A DNA stretch of 64,000 bases from Eisenbergiella tayi (GTDB lineage: Bacteria; Bacillota; Clostridia; Lachnospirales; Lachnospiraceae), in the NCBI RefSeq assembly GCF_001881565.1, contig NZ_MPDJ01000001.1, positions 1,565,234 to 1,629,233 on the forward strand, written 5' to 3'. The notes beneath the pieces are model-generated. The model was given only the letters and a program-made list of their open reading frames with translations, was not told the DNA's origin and made no database searches. Of the stretch, positions 25,540 to 34,293 are shown one piece after another. How positions within the stretch are numbered: the stretch's first letter is position 1; each line of letters opens with the position of its first letter. Both the position numbers and the translations under genes were made by a program.

Positions 25540-25565
25540 GTTACAATGGAGCCACGAATTGTAAC
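25540..25565. promoter_or_regulatory. inverted repeat GTTACAAT-N10-ATTGTAAC upstream of the GH32 gene
   Basis: A perfect 8-bp dyad with a 10-bp spacer starts 20 bp upstream of the GH32 ATG. Its position over the presumed transcript start suggests a repressor operator. No LacI-type regulator is adjacent. The nearest regulator is the XRE gene about 60 bp further on. Confidence 0.5.
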
Positions 25566-25622
25566 TTAAAAAAATGATTTCCAACAAGCATCTGTTAAAA
25601 AAAGTATATCACATTCGCTGTT

Positions 25623-26429
25623 TTATTTATACATAAGAGTAAGAAAATCAAGAATCCACTTGGGTACTTTGGGATTATAAGTAACAAGAAAGCTTTTAAC
25701 CCATTCCCTGGTAACCCCATCATCCACAGCAGTCATATTATACCCCCACAATTTTTCTCCCTGCCGGGCAACGGCAGTTCTGCCTACAGCAGATACTCCT
25801 GTCGCTATATTCTTACCTACAGCTGCAACACCTGTGGCATAAATACCCAGGCTTGTTACGCCTCCTGCCACGATTCCAATAGCAGCCACTCCCATGGCTA
25901 ATAATCCTATGGAAACGATCCCCAGTGAAACCAGAAGGCCAAGAGATAACATACCTATGCTGAAAATACCGATGGAAAAAAAACCTGCGCTTACCACGCC
26001 AATTGCAATATTCCCGACGGCAATAATCCCCTTCGCGGCATCCTTCATCCGTATTCGGCCCGTATACCGGCCGAATTTAATGTGTATCAGGGGGATCCCG
26101 GCTACCGTTACCCTGCTTTTATATTCAAATCCTTTCTGATAGCCTATATAATCTTTTACTTCATTAATGGTCCGCCTTATTTCTTCCGTTTCACTGGCAG
26201 GCTCCCATTTTTTATCTCCTCTGTCTTCACAGCTGTCAATCAGAAGATAATCCAGCGATACGTGGAAAAGCTGGGATATTGCAATCAGCTTGCTTATTTC
26301 CGGCATGGTTTTATCCGCCTCCCATTTACTCACCGACTGCCTTGATACCTCCAAATATTCTGCCAGCTGCTCCTGGGAGTAGCCCTTTTCTCTGCGAAGC
26401 TGAATCAGCTTATCACAAAATTTTTTCAT
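25623..26429 (-). CDS. XRE-family regulator with glycine/isoleucine-rich membrane or solenoid C-terminus
   Basis: Residues 1-65 form a Cro/C1-type helix-turn-helix (LIQLRREKGYSQEQLAEYLE, VSRQSVSKWEADKTMPEISK). Residues 110 to about 215 are a low-complexity run of IGV/FSIG/VSIG/AIGIVAGG repeats with about 6-residue period, which could be membrane helices or a hexapeptide solenoid. A short C-terminal domain follows. I start at MKKFCDKL because AGGAGA lies just upstream. Proteins of this layout are common in Firmicutes, but their signal is generally unknown. Confidence 0.8.
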   Translation of the reverse strand: MKKFCDKLIQLRREKGYSQEQLAEYLEVSRQSVSKWEADKTMPEISKLIAISQLFHVSLDYLLIDSCEDRGDKKWEPASETEEIRRTINEVKDYIGYQKGFEYKSRVTVAGIPLIHIKFGRYTGRIRMKDAAKGIIAVGNIAIGVVSAGFFSIGIFSIGMLSLGLLVSLGIVSIGLLAMGVAAIGIVAGGVTSLGIYATGVAAVGKNIATGVSAVGRTAVARQGEKLWGYNMTAVDDGVTREWVKSFLVTYNPKVPKWILDFLTLMYK

Positions 26430-26627
26430 ATAATCTCCTGTCTGCCACAATGTAGCTCTGTTTTCTATAGCTTCATTTTTCCATATAATCTGCTTTTTTA
26501 CAAGAAATCAGCGTATTGCAATTTGTCACCCACAGGTTGCAATCCCGTAAAACAGCGTGTTCCGGGGGATCCTATTTATAAATTTGATCTTCGGAAGGCA
26601 TCATGGCATATGCGAAGCTTGCATTAC

Positions 26628-26663
26628 AAAAAAGGCACCCTCCGGCGAAGGTACCCTTTTTTT
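26628..26663 (-). terminator. intrinsic terminator of the methyltransferase operon
   Basis: The stem AAAAAAGG-x-ACC / GGT-x-CCCTTTTTT has a 10-nt loop and A/T tracts on both sides. It lies directly after the methyltransferase stop. Confidence 0.75.
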
Positions 26664-26665
26664 CT

Positions 26666-27403
26666 TTATTTTTCTTTCTGTGCCGATACAAGAAACATCA
26701 TGGGCCGGCGCATTTCGTCCTTCATTCCGGGAACGGTATCCAGCATTTCCTCCGGCGGCTGAGGCTCCTCTACATCCACGAGCCGGAACCCTTTCTTTAA
26801 CAGAACGGAAATATATGTGGTGAATGTCCTGTGATACTTGGTAACCGGTTCTCCCAGGAACACCGCATTTCTTTTTCCTTCGTAGTAATAATTATCTACC
26901 GGGAAGTGAAGAATCTTTCCGTTTTCATCATAATACCAGTCCTGGCTCCCTTCCGCAGTGAATACCGGATGTTCTGCAGAAAAAACAAGATATCCACCGG
27001 GCTTGAGTAATTTATGGATCTTATCCACAATCTCTTCATAATTTTCAATGTAATGAAAGGCGAGGGAACTTAAAATGATATCAAAGGAAGCCTCTTCAAA
27101 ATCAATATCCTCTATGGGACAGCAGATATAGGTGGTATTGCCTTTTTTATGGGATTTCCGGGCTTCTTCCAGCATTTTTTCAGAAATGTCCACTCCCGTC
27201 ACTTCTGCGGCTCCATGGTCAGCGGCATATTCACAGTGCCATCCATAACCGCAGCCCAGATCAAGAACCTTCTTTCCCTGAAAATCAGGAAGCATATTTT
27301 CCAATGTCTTCCATTCCCCAGCACCATCCAGCCCTTTTTTGGAACGATCCATTTGGCTGTATTTCTCAAAAAATAACGGATCATCGTATTTGTTTTCTTT
27401 CAT
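26666..27403 (-). CDS. class I SAM-dependent methyltransferase
   Basis: This 245-residue protein has motif I VLDLGCGYGWHCEYAA, the SAM-binding acidic residue in VTGVDISEKML, motif II/III around FDIILSSLAFHYIENYEEI, and LLKPGGYLVFSAEHP. This is the Methyltransf_11 fold. The start at MKENKYDD gives a 4-nt gap after the ArsC-like gene, so the two are co-translated. The acceptor substrate is not indicated. Confidence 0.85.
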   Translation of the reverse strand: MKENKYDDPLFFEKYSQMDRSKKGLDGAGEWKTLENMLPDFQGKKVLDLGCGYGWHCEYAADHGAAEVTGVDISEKMLEEARKSHKKGNTTYICCPIEDIDFEEASFDIILSSLAFHYIENYEEIVDKIHKLLKPGGYLVFSAEHPVFTAEGSQDWYYDENGKILHFPVDNYYYEGKRNAVFLGEPVTKYHRTFTTYISVLLKKGFRLVDVEEPQPPEEMLDTVPGMKDEMRRPMMFLVSAQKEK

Positions 27404-27407
27404 AGCA

Positions 27408-27758
27408 TCACTCCATTTTTTCTTTCCACTCATTTTCCCTGAACCCTGTCAGGATAAAATCATCCGCAACAATCAGAGGACGCTTCACCAGCATTCCGTC
27501 TGTGGCAAGCAGTTTAATCTGTTCTTCCTCACTCATATCCTTCAGCTTGTCCTTCAGGCCCAATTCCTTATATTTTAAGCCGCTTGTATTAAAAAACTTC
27601 TTAAGAGGGAGGCCGCTTCTGCCATACCATTCCGTAAGCTCCTCCACCGTAGGATTTTTCTCCGCTATATGTCTGTCTTCATAGCTTATTTTTCTTTCAT
27701 CCAGCCACTTCCTGGCTTTTTGACAGGTAGAGCATTTGGGGTATTCTATAAAAAGCAT
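27408..27758 (-). CDS. ArsC/Spx/MgsR-family thioredoxin-fold protein
   Basis: This 116-residue protein begins MLFIEYPKCSTCQKARKWLD. It has a CxxC redox pair at residues 9 and 12 and the family end VADDFILTGFRENEWKE. It lacks the arsenate-specific context (no ars genes nearby), so a YffB/Spx-like redox or regulatory role is more likely than arsenate reduction. AAGGAG precedes the chosen ATG. It is the upstream partner of the methyltransferase. Confidence 0.85.
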   Translation of the reverse strand: MLFIEYPKCSTCQKARKWLDERKISYEDRHIAEKNPTVEELTEWYGRSGLPLKKFFNTSGLKYKELGLKDKLKDMSEEEQIKLLATDGMLVKRPLIVADDFILTGFRENEWKEKME

Positions 27759-27796
27759 TTTCTTTACTCCTTTTTTATTATCATAAATTACATCTG

Positions 27797-28669
27797 TTAT
27801 AATTGCGGGACAATAATATCCATGCAGCATTCCATCATCGCATCCGCATCCCTGGACTCCGCATTGATGGCAATCACAGCATTTTTATCCGGAAGAACAA
27901 TGGAAAACTGCCCGTATTTGCCATCCGCACGATAAGAATTATAAGGACCGCGCCAAAAAAGATAACCATAGCCATCCTTCTCGTTATCAATATATTTCTT
28001 TGATGCTTCCCTGATATAAGCAGAAGGAACTATCTGTTTTCCCTCCCAGTTTCCTTCCTGCAGGAGAAGCTGTCCGAATTTCAAAAGCTCAGTCACGCAT
28101 AAAAACAGACCTCCTGCCCCAAAAGTATATCCGTAAGGGTCCGTTTCCCACACAGGCCTTCTGATTCCCATGGGTTCAAAAAGCCTGGGCATAAGGTAAT
28201 TTACAAGATCACAGCCCGACCTTCTCTGAACAAGAATACCTGCAAGATAGGGCCCTGCATTATTATATAAAAAACTGGTTCCGGGCTTCTGTGTGAAAGG
28301 ACGGGACAGCGTATAGCGTACCCAGTCCATCTCTTTCATGAGAGGTCTTTGTACTCCCATTAAATAACCCGAATCCTGTCCCAGGCACATGGTCAGCAAA
28401 TCCTTTACCGTGGCACTGCACAGATTTTCAGAAGGGTTTTCAGGCATTTCCTCCCGGAAAATATCACACAGCTTTTCATTGAGCTCAAGAAGACCTTCTT
28501 TCTGCGCAATTCCCACTGCAATGCCGGTGAAGCTCTTGCTTGCCGAATACTGGTTCCTTCTTATTTCTTCATCCCAGTCTTTCTTTAAAAGGAGTTCTCC
28601 ATCCTTCATTACCGCAAGATTCAGTATCCGCATTTCTTCCGCTTTCTGCTGGATTATTCCGATATCCAT
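27797..28669 (-). CDS. serine hydrolase, beta-lactamase class C-like family
   Basis: This 290-residue protein has no signal peptide and is probably cytoplasmic. The nucleophile motif SxxK is SASKSFTG near residue 43, and the second motif YxN is in FLYNNAGPYLAGIL. The family includes esterases, DD-peptidases and EstB-like enzymes. A true lactamase role is unlikely without an export signal. The start MDIGIIQQKAEEM is preceded by a GGAGAGG ribosome binding site. Confidence 0.8.
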   Translation of the reverse strand: MDIGIIQQKAEEMRILNLAVMKDGELLLKKDWDEEIRRNQYSASKSFTGIAVGIAQKEGLLELNEKLCDIFREEMPENPSENLCSATVKDLLTMCLGQDSGYLMGVQRPLMKEMDWVRYTLSRPFTQKPGTSFLYNNAGPYLAGILVQRRSGCDLVNYLMPRLFEPMGIRRPVWETDPYGYTFGAGGLFLCVTELLKFGQLLLQEGNWEGKQIVPSAYIREASKKYIDNEKDGYGYLFWRGPYNSYRADGKYGQFSIVLPDKNAVIAINAESRDADAMMECCMDIIVPQL

Positions 28670-28704
28670 ATCTATCCTCTCCTTTTTGCTGAAAGCTTAT
28701 TTTT

Positions 28705-29601
28705 TTATATCCCGTCAAACAGACTCAGCTGTGTACATTCATAACCTCTTTTATAGGCCCTTATAATACTTTTCATATCATACAGGATACCGTATTTTTC
28801 ACATTCCGCCTGAAAAAGCTTCCATAACTGCGCCGCCCTGGGACTGCCGCATCGGTAACGGGAGCCATATCTTTTCTGATACCGGGAAACATAATCCTCT
28901 TCGGGGAAAATCTCCTTCAGCTTATCATAATACCAGATCCGCTGATTCTCCCTCAGAGTCATTCCGAATTCGGCATAAATAAATCTTGCTCCTGCCTCAT
29001 GGGCTTTTCGGACAATAGCCGTTATATTTTCCTTATTATCCTCCAGGAAAGGCAGGACAGGCATCAGAAGGATTCCTGCGAATATCCCCGCTTCACTCAG
29101 TCTTCTCACGGCCTCAAACCGGGCGGAGGAGGGACATACCCCCGGTTCCACCAGGGAAGAAAGGGAGTCCTCCGCTGCGGTGACCGTAATCTTGCACAGA
29201 ACGGGGGAATGCTCCTTTATTTCCGAAAGAATATCAATATCCCGTGTAATTAAATCGCTTTTTGTGGCGATTGCCGTCCCGAACCCAAAGGCATCCACCA
29301 ATTCCAGGGCATGCCTTGTCAGCTCCTCTGTTTTTTCGAAGGGGTTATAGGGATCACTCATAGCGCCGGTACCGACCACTCCTGTTTTTACCTTGCGACG
29401 CAGATCATCCCGGATTATACGCAGGGCATCCTCTTTAGCCCTCACCTTATCGAAATCCGTAATTCTGTAACAGTCGGAACGGCTGTCACAATAAATACAC
29501 CCATGACAGCAGCCCCTGTATATATTCATGTTGTAGTCGATTCCGAACCAGTGGGAGGATTTTGCCTTTGTTACAATTGTTTTTGCAGGTATATATTCCA
29601 A
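28705..29601 (-). CDS. SPL-family radical SAM protein
   Basis: This 298-residue protein has the Fe-S cysteine triad spaced C-x3-C-x2-C within YRGCCHGCIYCDSRSDCY. This matches the spore-photoproduct-lyase-like (Rv2578c-type) subgroup rather than classic SplB. GTGAMSDPYNPFEKTEE is another family block. It starts with TTG directly next to the stop of a 52-residue gene (TAATTG), which implies translational coupling. The reaction is unknown. Repair of DNA photoproducts is only one possibility. Confidence 0.82.
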   Translation of the reverse strand: MEYIPAKTIVTKAKSSHWFGIDYNMNIYRGCCHGCIYCDSRSDCYRITDFDKVRAKEDALRIIRDDLRRKVKTGVVGTGAMSDPYNPFEKTEELTRHALELVDAFGFGTAIATKSDLITRDIDILSEIKEHSPVLCKITVTAAEDSLSSLVEPGVCPSSARFEAVRRLSEAGIFAGILLMPVLPFLEDNKENITAIVRKAHEAGARFIYAEFGMTLRENQRIWYYDKLKEIFPEEDYVSRYQKRYGSRYRCGSPRAAQLWKLFQAECEKYGILYDMKSIIRAYKRGYECTQLSLFDGI

Positions 29602-29760
29602 TTAAGCCACTCCCACATACTGCATGCAGAAACCCACGGCATCTTCAAGCAGATCGCCGCCAAAGGAACCATTTTCTCCTGCAGTCATAAATCCAAAAGC
29701 CATTAAAGCCGCAAATAACACTAATACACTGCCGCAAAGCAGTGCCTTTTTCTTTTCCAT
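29602..29760 (-). CDS. small secreted or membrane-anchored protein, 52 residues
   Basis: I translated it directly: MEKKKALLCGSVLVLFAALM followed by AFGFMTAGENGSFGGDLLED and a short end. It has a lysine-rich start, one hydrophobic helix (residues about 7-26) and a GAGGAGAAATTT ribosome binding site. Its stop abuts the TTG start of the radical SAM gene, so it is probably translated with it. No family is recognised. Confidence 0.6.
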   Translation of the reverse strand: MEKKKALLCGSVLVLFAALMAFGFMTAGENGSFGGDLLEDAVGFCMQYVGVA

Positions 29761-29903
29761 AAATTTCTCCTCATAATATTCTTAAAACGGATTCTCCTCA
29801 ATATATCCTTTATAATCTTTTTTCCTGTTTTTGTCTATTCTTTTTTAGAAAGTTATTCCAAATATTATATCACATACTCCCTCCGCTGATACGGCGCTCC
29901 TGT

Positions 29904-29940
29904 AAAAAAAAGAAAGAGCAGAATCAAATCCGCCCTTTCT
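29904..29940 (-). terminator. intrinsic terminator of the two-component/ABC locus
   Basis: On the minus strand AGAAAGGGCGG and CTGCTCTTTCT pair over 11 bp with two G-U wobbles and an 8-nt loop, followed by a run of seven or eight T. It lies just after the FtsX-type permease. Confidence 0.8.
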
Positions 29941-29948
29941 GTCAGTCA

Positions 29949-32510
29949 TTATTCTTCCCTGAGCATTTCCACCACGCTGTCCTTGTCAGTAACCCTGATA
30001 GTCAGATAAGGGACTACTAATCCCATCACTACCATAAAGGGAAGTACGATAAGCATAGGCCAGAGGATAAACCGGTACGTTGTAAACCAGAATATCACGA
30101 AATTCCCCATCACCACCAGAGAAAAGAGACTTCCCACCGTCAGACTGAATAAAACCACTCCTGCCGCATAATAGCTTCCTTCCAGGCAGACCATCCTGCG
30201 GGTCTGTTTTTCTGTCATGCCGATTGCCTTCAGCGCCGCGAATTCCTTCTTCCGGGTAATAATGCTGGTAATACATGCATTTATGAAATTAAGTATCCCT
30301 ATGATCCCGATAATCAGAGAAAGAACTCCGCCCACCAGTGTAAATGTCCCTTTCAGGCTCTGGAAATTATCCAGATATCTGCTTTTGGATTCAAAGGACA
30401 TCATAGGTTCCTGATTTTCCGTATAGGAGGCAAGGAACTGTTCCATCTGTCCTTCCTTCTCATCTTCACACTGAAATAAATAACTCATCACACTGTCCAT
30501 GTCTCCGCCCAGCTTTTCATAGCCGTCCCTGCTTGTATAAAAAACATAATCCACACCAGAGTACCGCACACTGTTTGTATAATATTTGATTTTTATCTGG
30601 GCGATCACTTCCGCTTCTTTTTCCTGCCCATTGCTGTTATGGATAGTCACCTTATCCCCTATGGCATAATGAATACGGTCTTCATAAACCTTACCATAAT
30701 CGTCTATATCCACTCCCTCAATAATATAATCGCCTGTGTCCAGCTTCTCCTTTAAAATATCCGGATCCGTTTCACCGGCAACAATATCCATTCTGGCGAG
30801 AGGAAGCTCCTCCAATCCATATAAATTTGCTCTTGGGTAAAGGTTCTCATCTACATTAATGTGTTCTCCTTCCGCATTTACTGCCGCGCCATTCTCATTC
30901 AGATGAATAGGATTGGGCTCCGGCATTTTCACGGAAACGTCCTGATAAAAAAAGATCCTTCCTCCCTTTTCAAATCCCGGTTCTTCTTCAATTGCCTGAA
31001 TCATACTTTCCGAAACACGTTCCTCATTGCTTCTGTAGTCGTTGTTAAAATATTGGGCATGGGCCGCAAGAAAATCCGTATCAACAAAGGTTGAAAGGTA
31101 TTTGTCCAGATCAAAGCTCTCTGTCATGGTGACCACGCTGTTCATGAGGATCACGCTCAGGGAAAGGGATACAATAACCAGAACCGTTCTTTTCCTGTTT
31201 CTTCCCAGATTGGAGAGAGCCATTTTATATATCTTTCCGCCGTCGGTGGATTTCTTGTTCTTTTTACGGATATCTGCATTGCTGTCCGTATATTTCACCG
31301 CCTCCACAGGAGAAATGGCTGCCGCCATCCTGCCGGGCTTTCTGGTACTGATAGCCACCGTAAAAAGAGAAAACAGGGCCGCCCCCACAAAGATGAGAGG
31401 ATTCAGGGAAACACTTACCTTTCCCGAATTGTAATTACTGATAGCCATAATATAAGGCACGATCCCTTTTCCTATGAAAAATCCCACTGCCAGGCCTATA
31501 GGTATTCCATAGAGGGAAAGACGCAGCCCCTGTCTGCGGATGATCTTTTTGATCTGTTTTCCTGTGGTTCCTATGGTTTTCAGCAGTCCATAAAAACGGA
31601 TGTCACGTATAACCGAAATCTGGAAAATATTATAGATAATCAGATAGCCGGTTAGGATGATTAACGCCAAAGCCGCCGCTATTGTCATCATCGTCACAGG
31701 ATCCTGCCCCATGCTGTTGGACAGATAAGCCCAGTTCACATTTGCAGCCAGATAATTATCATCTCTGTCATCCAGGGAATATCCCAAATCCTGAACCAGC
31801 ATATCCATACTTTTATCCATACCGCGGGTACTTTTGAACATGAGATCATACATAACGGATCCGCTCATATACGGTTCCTCATTATAAATATATTTCAGTT
31901 CATCCGCATATTTTTCCGTATATGCCTTAGAACAGATGGCAAATCCCACATTCATGGAAGGATTGATCGGTTCCCAGTAGCCGGAAAGGACAAATTCCCG
32001 TTCCACCTGCTTTCCCTTTACTGTAAGAAGCAGCGTTACCTTTTCTCCTGTTCTGGCGGGAACACCCAGCAGATCAAGGGAAGGCACATCCATTATAATT
32101 TCATTTTCCGCCTGGGGTATGCTTCCCTCCTTCAGGGAGATAAAGCTCAAATCCATACAGGTCTGATCCTCATAATACATCTCCACATGACGTTTCAAAA
32201 ATTCCGGATTATCTACGCTGTCCGCAGTCACCATCCGAAATCCCGTTTCTTTTACCAGGGGATGGGATTTCACGTCCTCATAAATGGACGGCGGTGCAAA
32301 TTTGATGGCTCCATGGGCCATCCCCCCTGCCTGAAGCATGGTATTGTACTGAAAGGATTCCACCGCACCGCTGCCTATGGTAAACAGGGCGGTAAAAAGA
32401 ATGGTGGTAAGGGCTATGGCAATAACAGCTATGATATTCCGGGTTTTATTTGCACGGAAGGATTTATCGGCAAGACGGCTGATACACTTATTGTTTTTCA
32501 CCTTAAGCAT
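29949..32510 (-). CDS. FtsX/MacB-type ABC transporter permease
   Basis: This 853-residue membrane protein has a duplicated FtsX architecture. Helix 1 (NIIAVIAIALTTILFTALF) is followed by a large external domain. A three-helix FtsX block (about residues 275-400), a second repeat with LVIVSLSLSVILMNSVVTMT, another external domain and a final block ending near VVEMLREE complete it. This layout is typical of peptide or antibiotic-response transporters of Firmicutes. I use the ATG 9 nt inside the longer GTG frame. It overlaps the ATPase stop (ATGCTTAA). It is the last gene of the locus. Confidence 0.88.
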   Translation of the reverse strand: MLKVKNNKCISRLADKSFRANKTRNIIAVIAIALTTILFTALFTIGSGAVESFQYNTMLQAGGMAHGAIKFAPPSIYEDVKSHPLVKETGFRMVTADSVDNPEFLKRHVEMYYEDQTCMDLSFISLKEGSIPQAENEIIMDVPSLDLLGVPARTGEKVTLLLTVKGKQVEREFVLSGYWEPINPSMNVGFAICSKAYTEKYADELKYIYNEEPYMSGSVMYDLMFKSTRGMDKSMDMLVQDLGYSLDDRDDNYLAANVNWAYLSNSMGQDPVTMMTIAAALALIILTGYLIIYNIFQISVIRDIRFYGLLKTIGTTGKQIKKIIRRQGLRLSLYGIPIGLAVGFFIGKGIVPYIMAISNYNSGKVSVSLNPLIFVGAALFSLFTVAISTRKPGRMAAAISPVEAVKYTDSNADIRKKNKKSTDGGKIYKMALSNLGRNRKRTVLVIVSLSLSVILMNSVVTMTESFDLDKYLSTFVDTDFLAAHAQYFNNDYRSNEERVSESMIQAIEEEPGFEKGGRIFFYQDVSVKMPEPNPIHLNENGAAVNAEGEHINVDENLYPRANLYGLEELPLARMDIVAGETDPDILKEKLDTGDYIIEGVDIDDYGKVYEDRIHYAIGDKVTIHNSNGQEKEAEVIAQIKIKYYTNSVRYSGVDYVFYTSRDGYEKLGGDMDSVMSYLFQCEDEKEGQMEQFLASYTENQEPMMSFESKSRYLDNFQSLKGTFTLVGGVLSLIIGIIGILNFINACITSIITRKKEFAALKAIGMTEKQTRRMVCLEGSYYAAGVVLFSLTVGSLFSLVVMGNFVIFWFTTYRFILWPMLIVLPFMVVMGLVVPYLTIRVTDKDSVVEMLREE

Positions 32511-33192
32511 TTGCCTCACACTCCTTCCGGTTCAGAATCATTCCATCTTCAATTCTGACAATCCGATCCGCAAGCTGTGCCAAATCCGGGTTGTGGGTTA
32601 TCATAACGATAGTCTGGCCGAATTTTTCACCGGTTACCTTCAGAAGCCCCAGCACATCCTGGCTGGTCCGGGAATCCAGATTTCCTGTGGGTTCATCCGC
32701 CAGGACAATAGCGGGCTTTGCCGCAAGCGCTCTTGCGATGGCCACTCTCTGCTGCTGTCCTCCTGAAAGCTGGCCCGGAAGATTCTGAAGCTTCTCCCCG
32801 ATTCCCAGGATTTCAATCAGATCATTCACATAGGCCTTATCCACTTTATTTCCATCCAGTTCAATGGGAAGGACTATATTTTCATATACATTCAGAACCG
32901 GAACCAGATTATAGCTCTGAAATACAAAACCGATTTTCCTGCGCCGGAAAATGGTAAGCGCCTCATCCTTCAGGCTGAAAATATCTTTTCCGTCTACAAA
33001 AACCTTACCCGATGTGGGCCGGTCCAGTCCTCCCAGCATATGAAGCAGCGTGGATTTTCCGCTTCCCGAAGTCCCTACGATAGAAACGAATTCTCCTTCC
33101 TCCACATAAAAATTAACTCCGTTCAGAGCATGAACCTCATTTTCTTTGTTTCCGTAATATTTTTTAAGATCTTCCGTTTTCAGAATTTTCAT
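32503..33192 (-). CDS. ABC transporter ATP-binding protein, MacB/LolD type
   Basis: This is a 229-residue ATPase with Walker A GTSGSGKST, signature LSGGQQQR, Walker B IVLADEPTGNLD and the switch histidine in MITHNPDLA. These are the features of the MacB/LolD/BceA group. A GGAGGAGAG ribosome binding site precedes the ATG. It couples to the large permease and lies downstream of the two-component genes. Confidence 0.93.
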   Translation of the reverse strand: MKILKTEDLKKYYGNKENEVHALNGVNFYVEEGEFVSIVGTSGSGKSTLLHMLGGLDRPTSGKVFVDGKDIFSLKDEALTIFRRRKIGFVFQSYNLVPVLNVYENIVLPIELDGNKVDKAYVNDLIEILGIGEKLQNLPGQLSGGQQQRVAIARALAAKPAIVLADEPTGNLDSRTSQDVLGLLKVTGEKFGQTIVMITHNPDLAQLADRIVRIEDGMILNRKECEANA

Positions 33193-33248
33193 TATTCTCT
33201 CCTCCGCATATCTGTTTTTCTTATCTGACTAAACTATAACAAATAAAT

Positions 33249-33268
33249 CTTTCCATGTTCTTTCCATG
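33249..33268. promoter_or_regulatory. direct repeat of CTTTCCATG, 11-bp period, upstream of the ABC genes
   Basis: Two identical 9-mers (33249-33257 and 33260-33268) are spaced one DNA turn apart, about 60-75 bp before the ATPase start. A TATAGT-like -10 follows downstream on the minus strand. OmpR-family regulators bind such repeats, so the adjacent response regulator is a candidate. This is inference. Confidence 0.45.
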
Positions 33269-33354
33269 AAAAAAAGAATAATGACAGTTTTGAAAGAATT
33301 GGGCTGAAATCTTAAAAGATACGGAAATTTCTTAAAAAATGCATCACATCTTTC

Positions 33355-34293
33355 TTATCTTTCAGAAAGGAAAACGCGGAAACAGGAACCCTTTCCCTCC
33401 TCTGACTGAAGGCTGATATAGCCTCCCTGTTTGGTAATGATCTCTCTGGCAAGATATAATCCCAGTCCCACTCCCTTTTTATCATTCACCTTCTCGGAAC
33501 GGAAGAAACGAAGGAACACACTGGCCTGTTCCTCCTCGGCAATTCCGATCCCGTTGTCCTTTATCTCAATGGCTGTAAAGCTCTGGTAGGGAATGACCGA
33601 GATCTTTATTTTTCCGTTCTGATCCGTATATTTTATAGCATTTTCTATGATATTTGAAATAGCTTCCACCGTCCATTTCAAATCATAGCAGGCAATGATT
33701 GGTTCCTGACTTCTGTAAGAGGGATCAAAAAGGATTCTTCTTTCCTCATTTTTTTCAAAGATCCCGGCCAGGCTTTCCATAAGGACTGCGATATCCTGCT
33801 TCACAGGATGTACGGCAACGATTCCGTTTTCCAGCCTAGACATCTTCACCAGGTTTTCAATGAGAAATGCCATTCTGTCATTCTGCTCCGCAATCCGTCT
33901 GGCCAGCAGATGTTCTTCCTCCGGCAGATCTTTTTCCTCAAGCAGGCCCGCGTACAGACGTATGGTGGTGATGGGTGTTTTAGTCTGGTGGGATATATTG
34001 GCGATAAGCTCTTCCACCTTCCCTCTTTCTTCCTCCACCTTTTTTCTTCCCAGAGAACTGGATGATAAAAATTGATATAATTTGCTTTCCAGCCTGGAGA
34101 GCATATATTCATCAAATCTTTTTTCCTGGAAATTTCCTTCGATTGCACTGTCCAGCATCTTATCCAGCATATCATATTCCCTGTGAAGCCTGACAAGCAC
34201 ATAAATAAGGATCCCGGCAAGCAGAATTACAGTAACCGACATTAAAATCACAGGCAGATTTCCGTAGAAACCCTTTATTAAATACGCAGTCAT
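33355..34293 (-). CDS. sensor histidine kinase
   Basis: This 312-residue kinase has one or two N-terminal membrane helices (LPVILMSVTVILLAGILIYV) and almost no external loop, as in intramembrane-sensing kinases. The H-box is in ISHQTKTPITTIR, the N-box in ISNIIENAIKYT, G1 is DNGIGI and G2 is KGVGLGLYLA. It overlaps the response regulator gene by 4 nt. Such kinases often sense their partner ABC transporter rather than the drug itself. Confidence 0.9.
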   Translation of the reverse strand: MTAYLIKGFYGNLPVILMSVTVILLAGILIYVLVRLHREYDMLDKMLDSAIEGNFQEKRFDEYMLSRLESKLYQFLSSSSLGRKKVEEERGKVEELIANISHQTKTPITTIRLYAGLLEEKDLPEEEHLLARRIAEQNDRMAFLIENLVKMSRLENGIVAVHPVKQDIAVLMESLAGIFEKNEERRILFDPSYRSQEPIIACYDLKWTVEAISNIIENAIKYTDQNGKIKISVIPYQSFTAIEIKDNGIGIAEEEQASVFLRFFRSEKVNDKKGVGLGLYLAREIITKQGGYISLQSEEGKGSCFRVFLSER

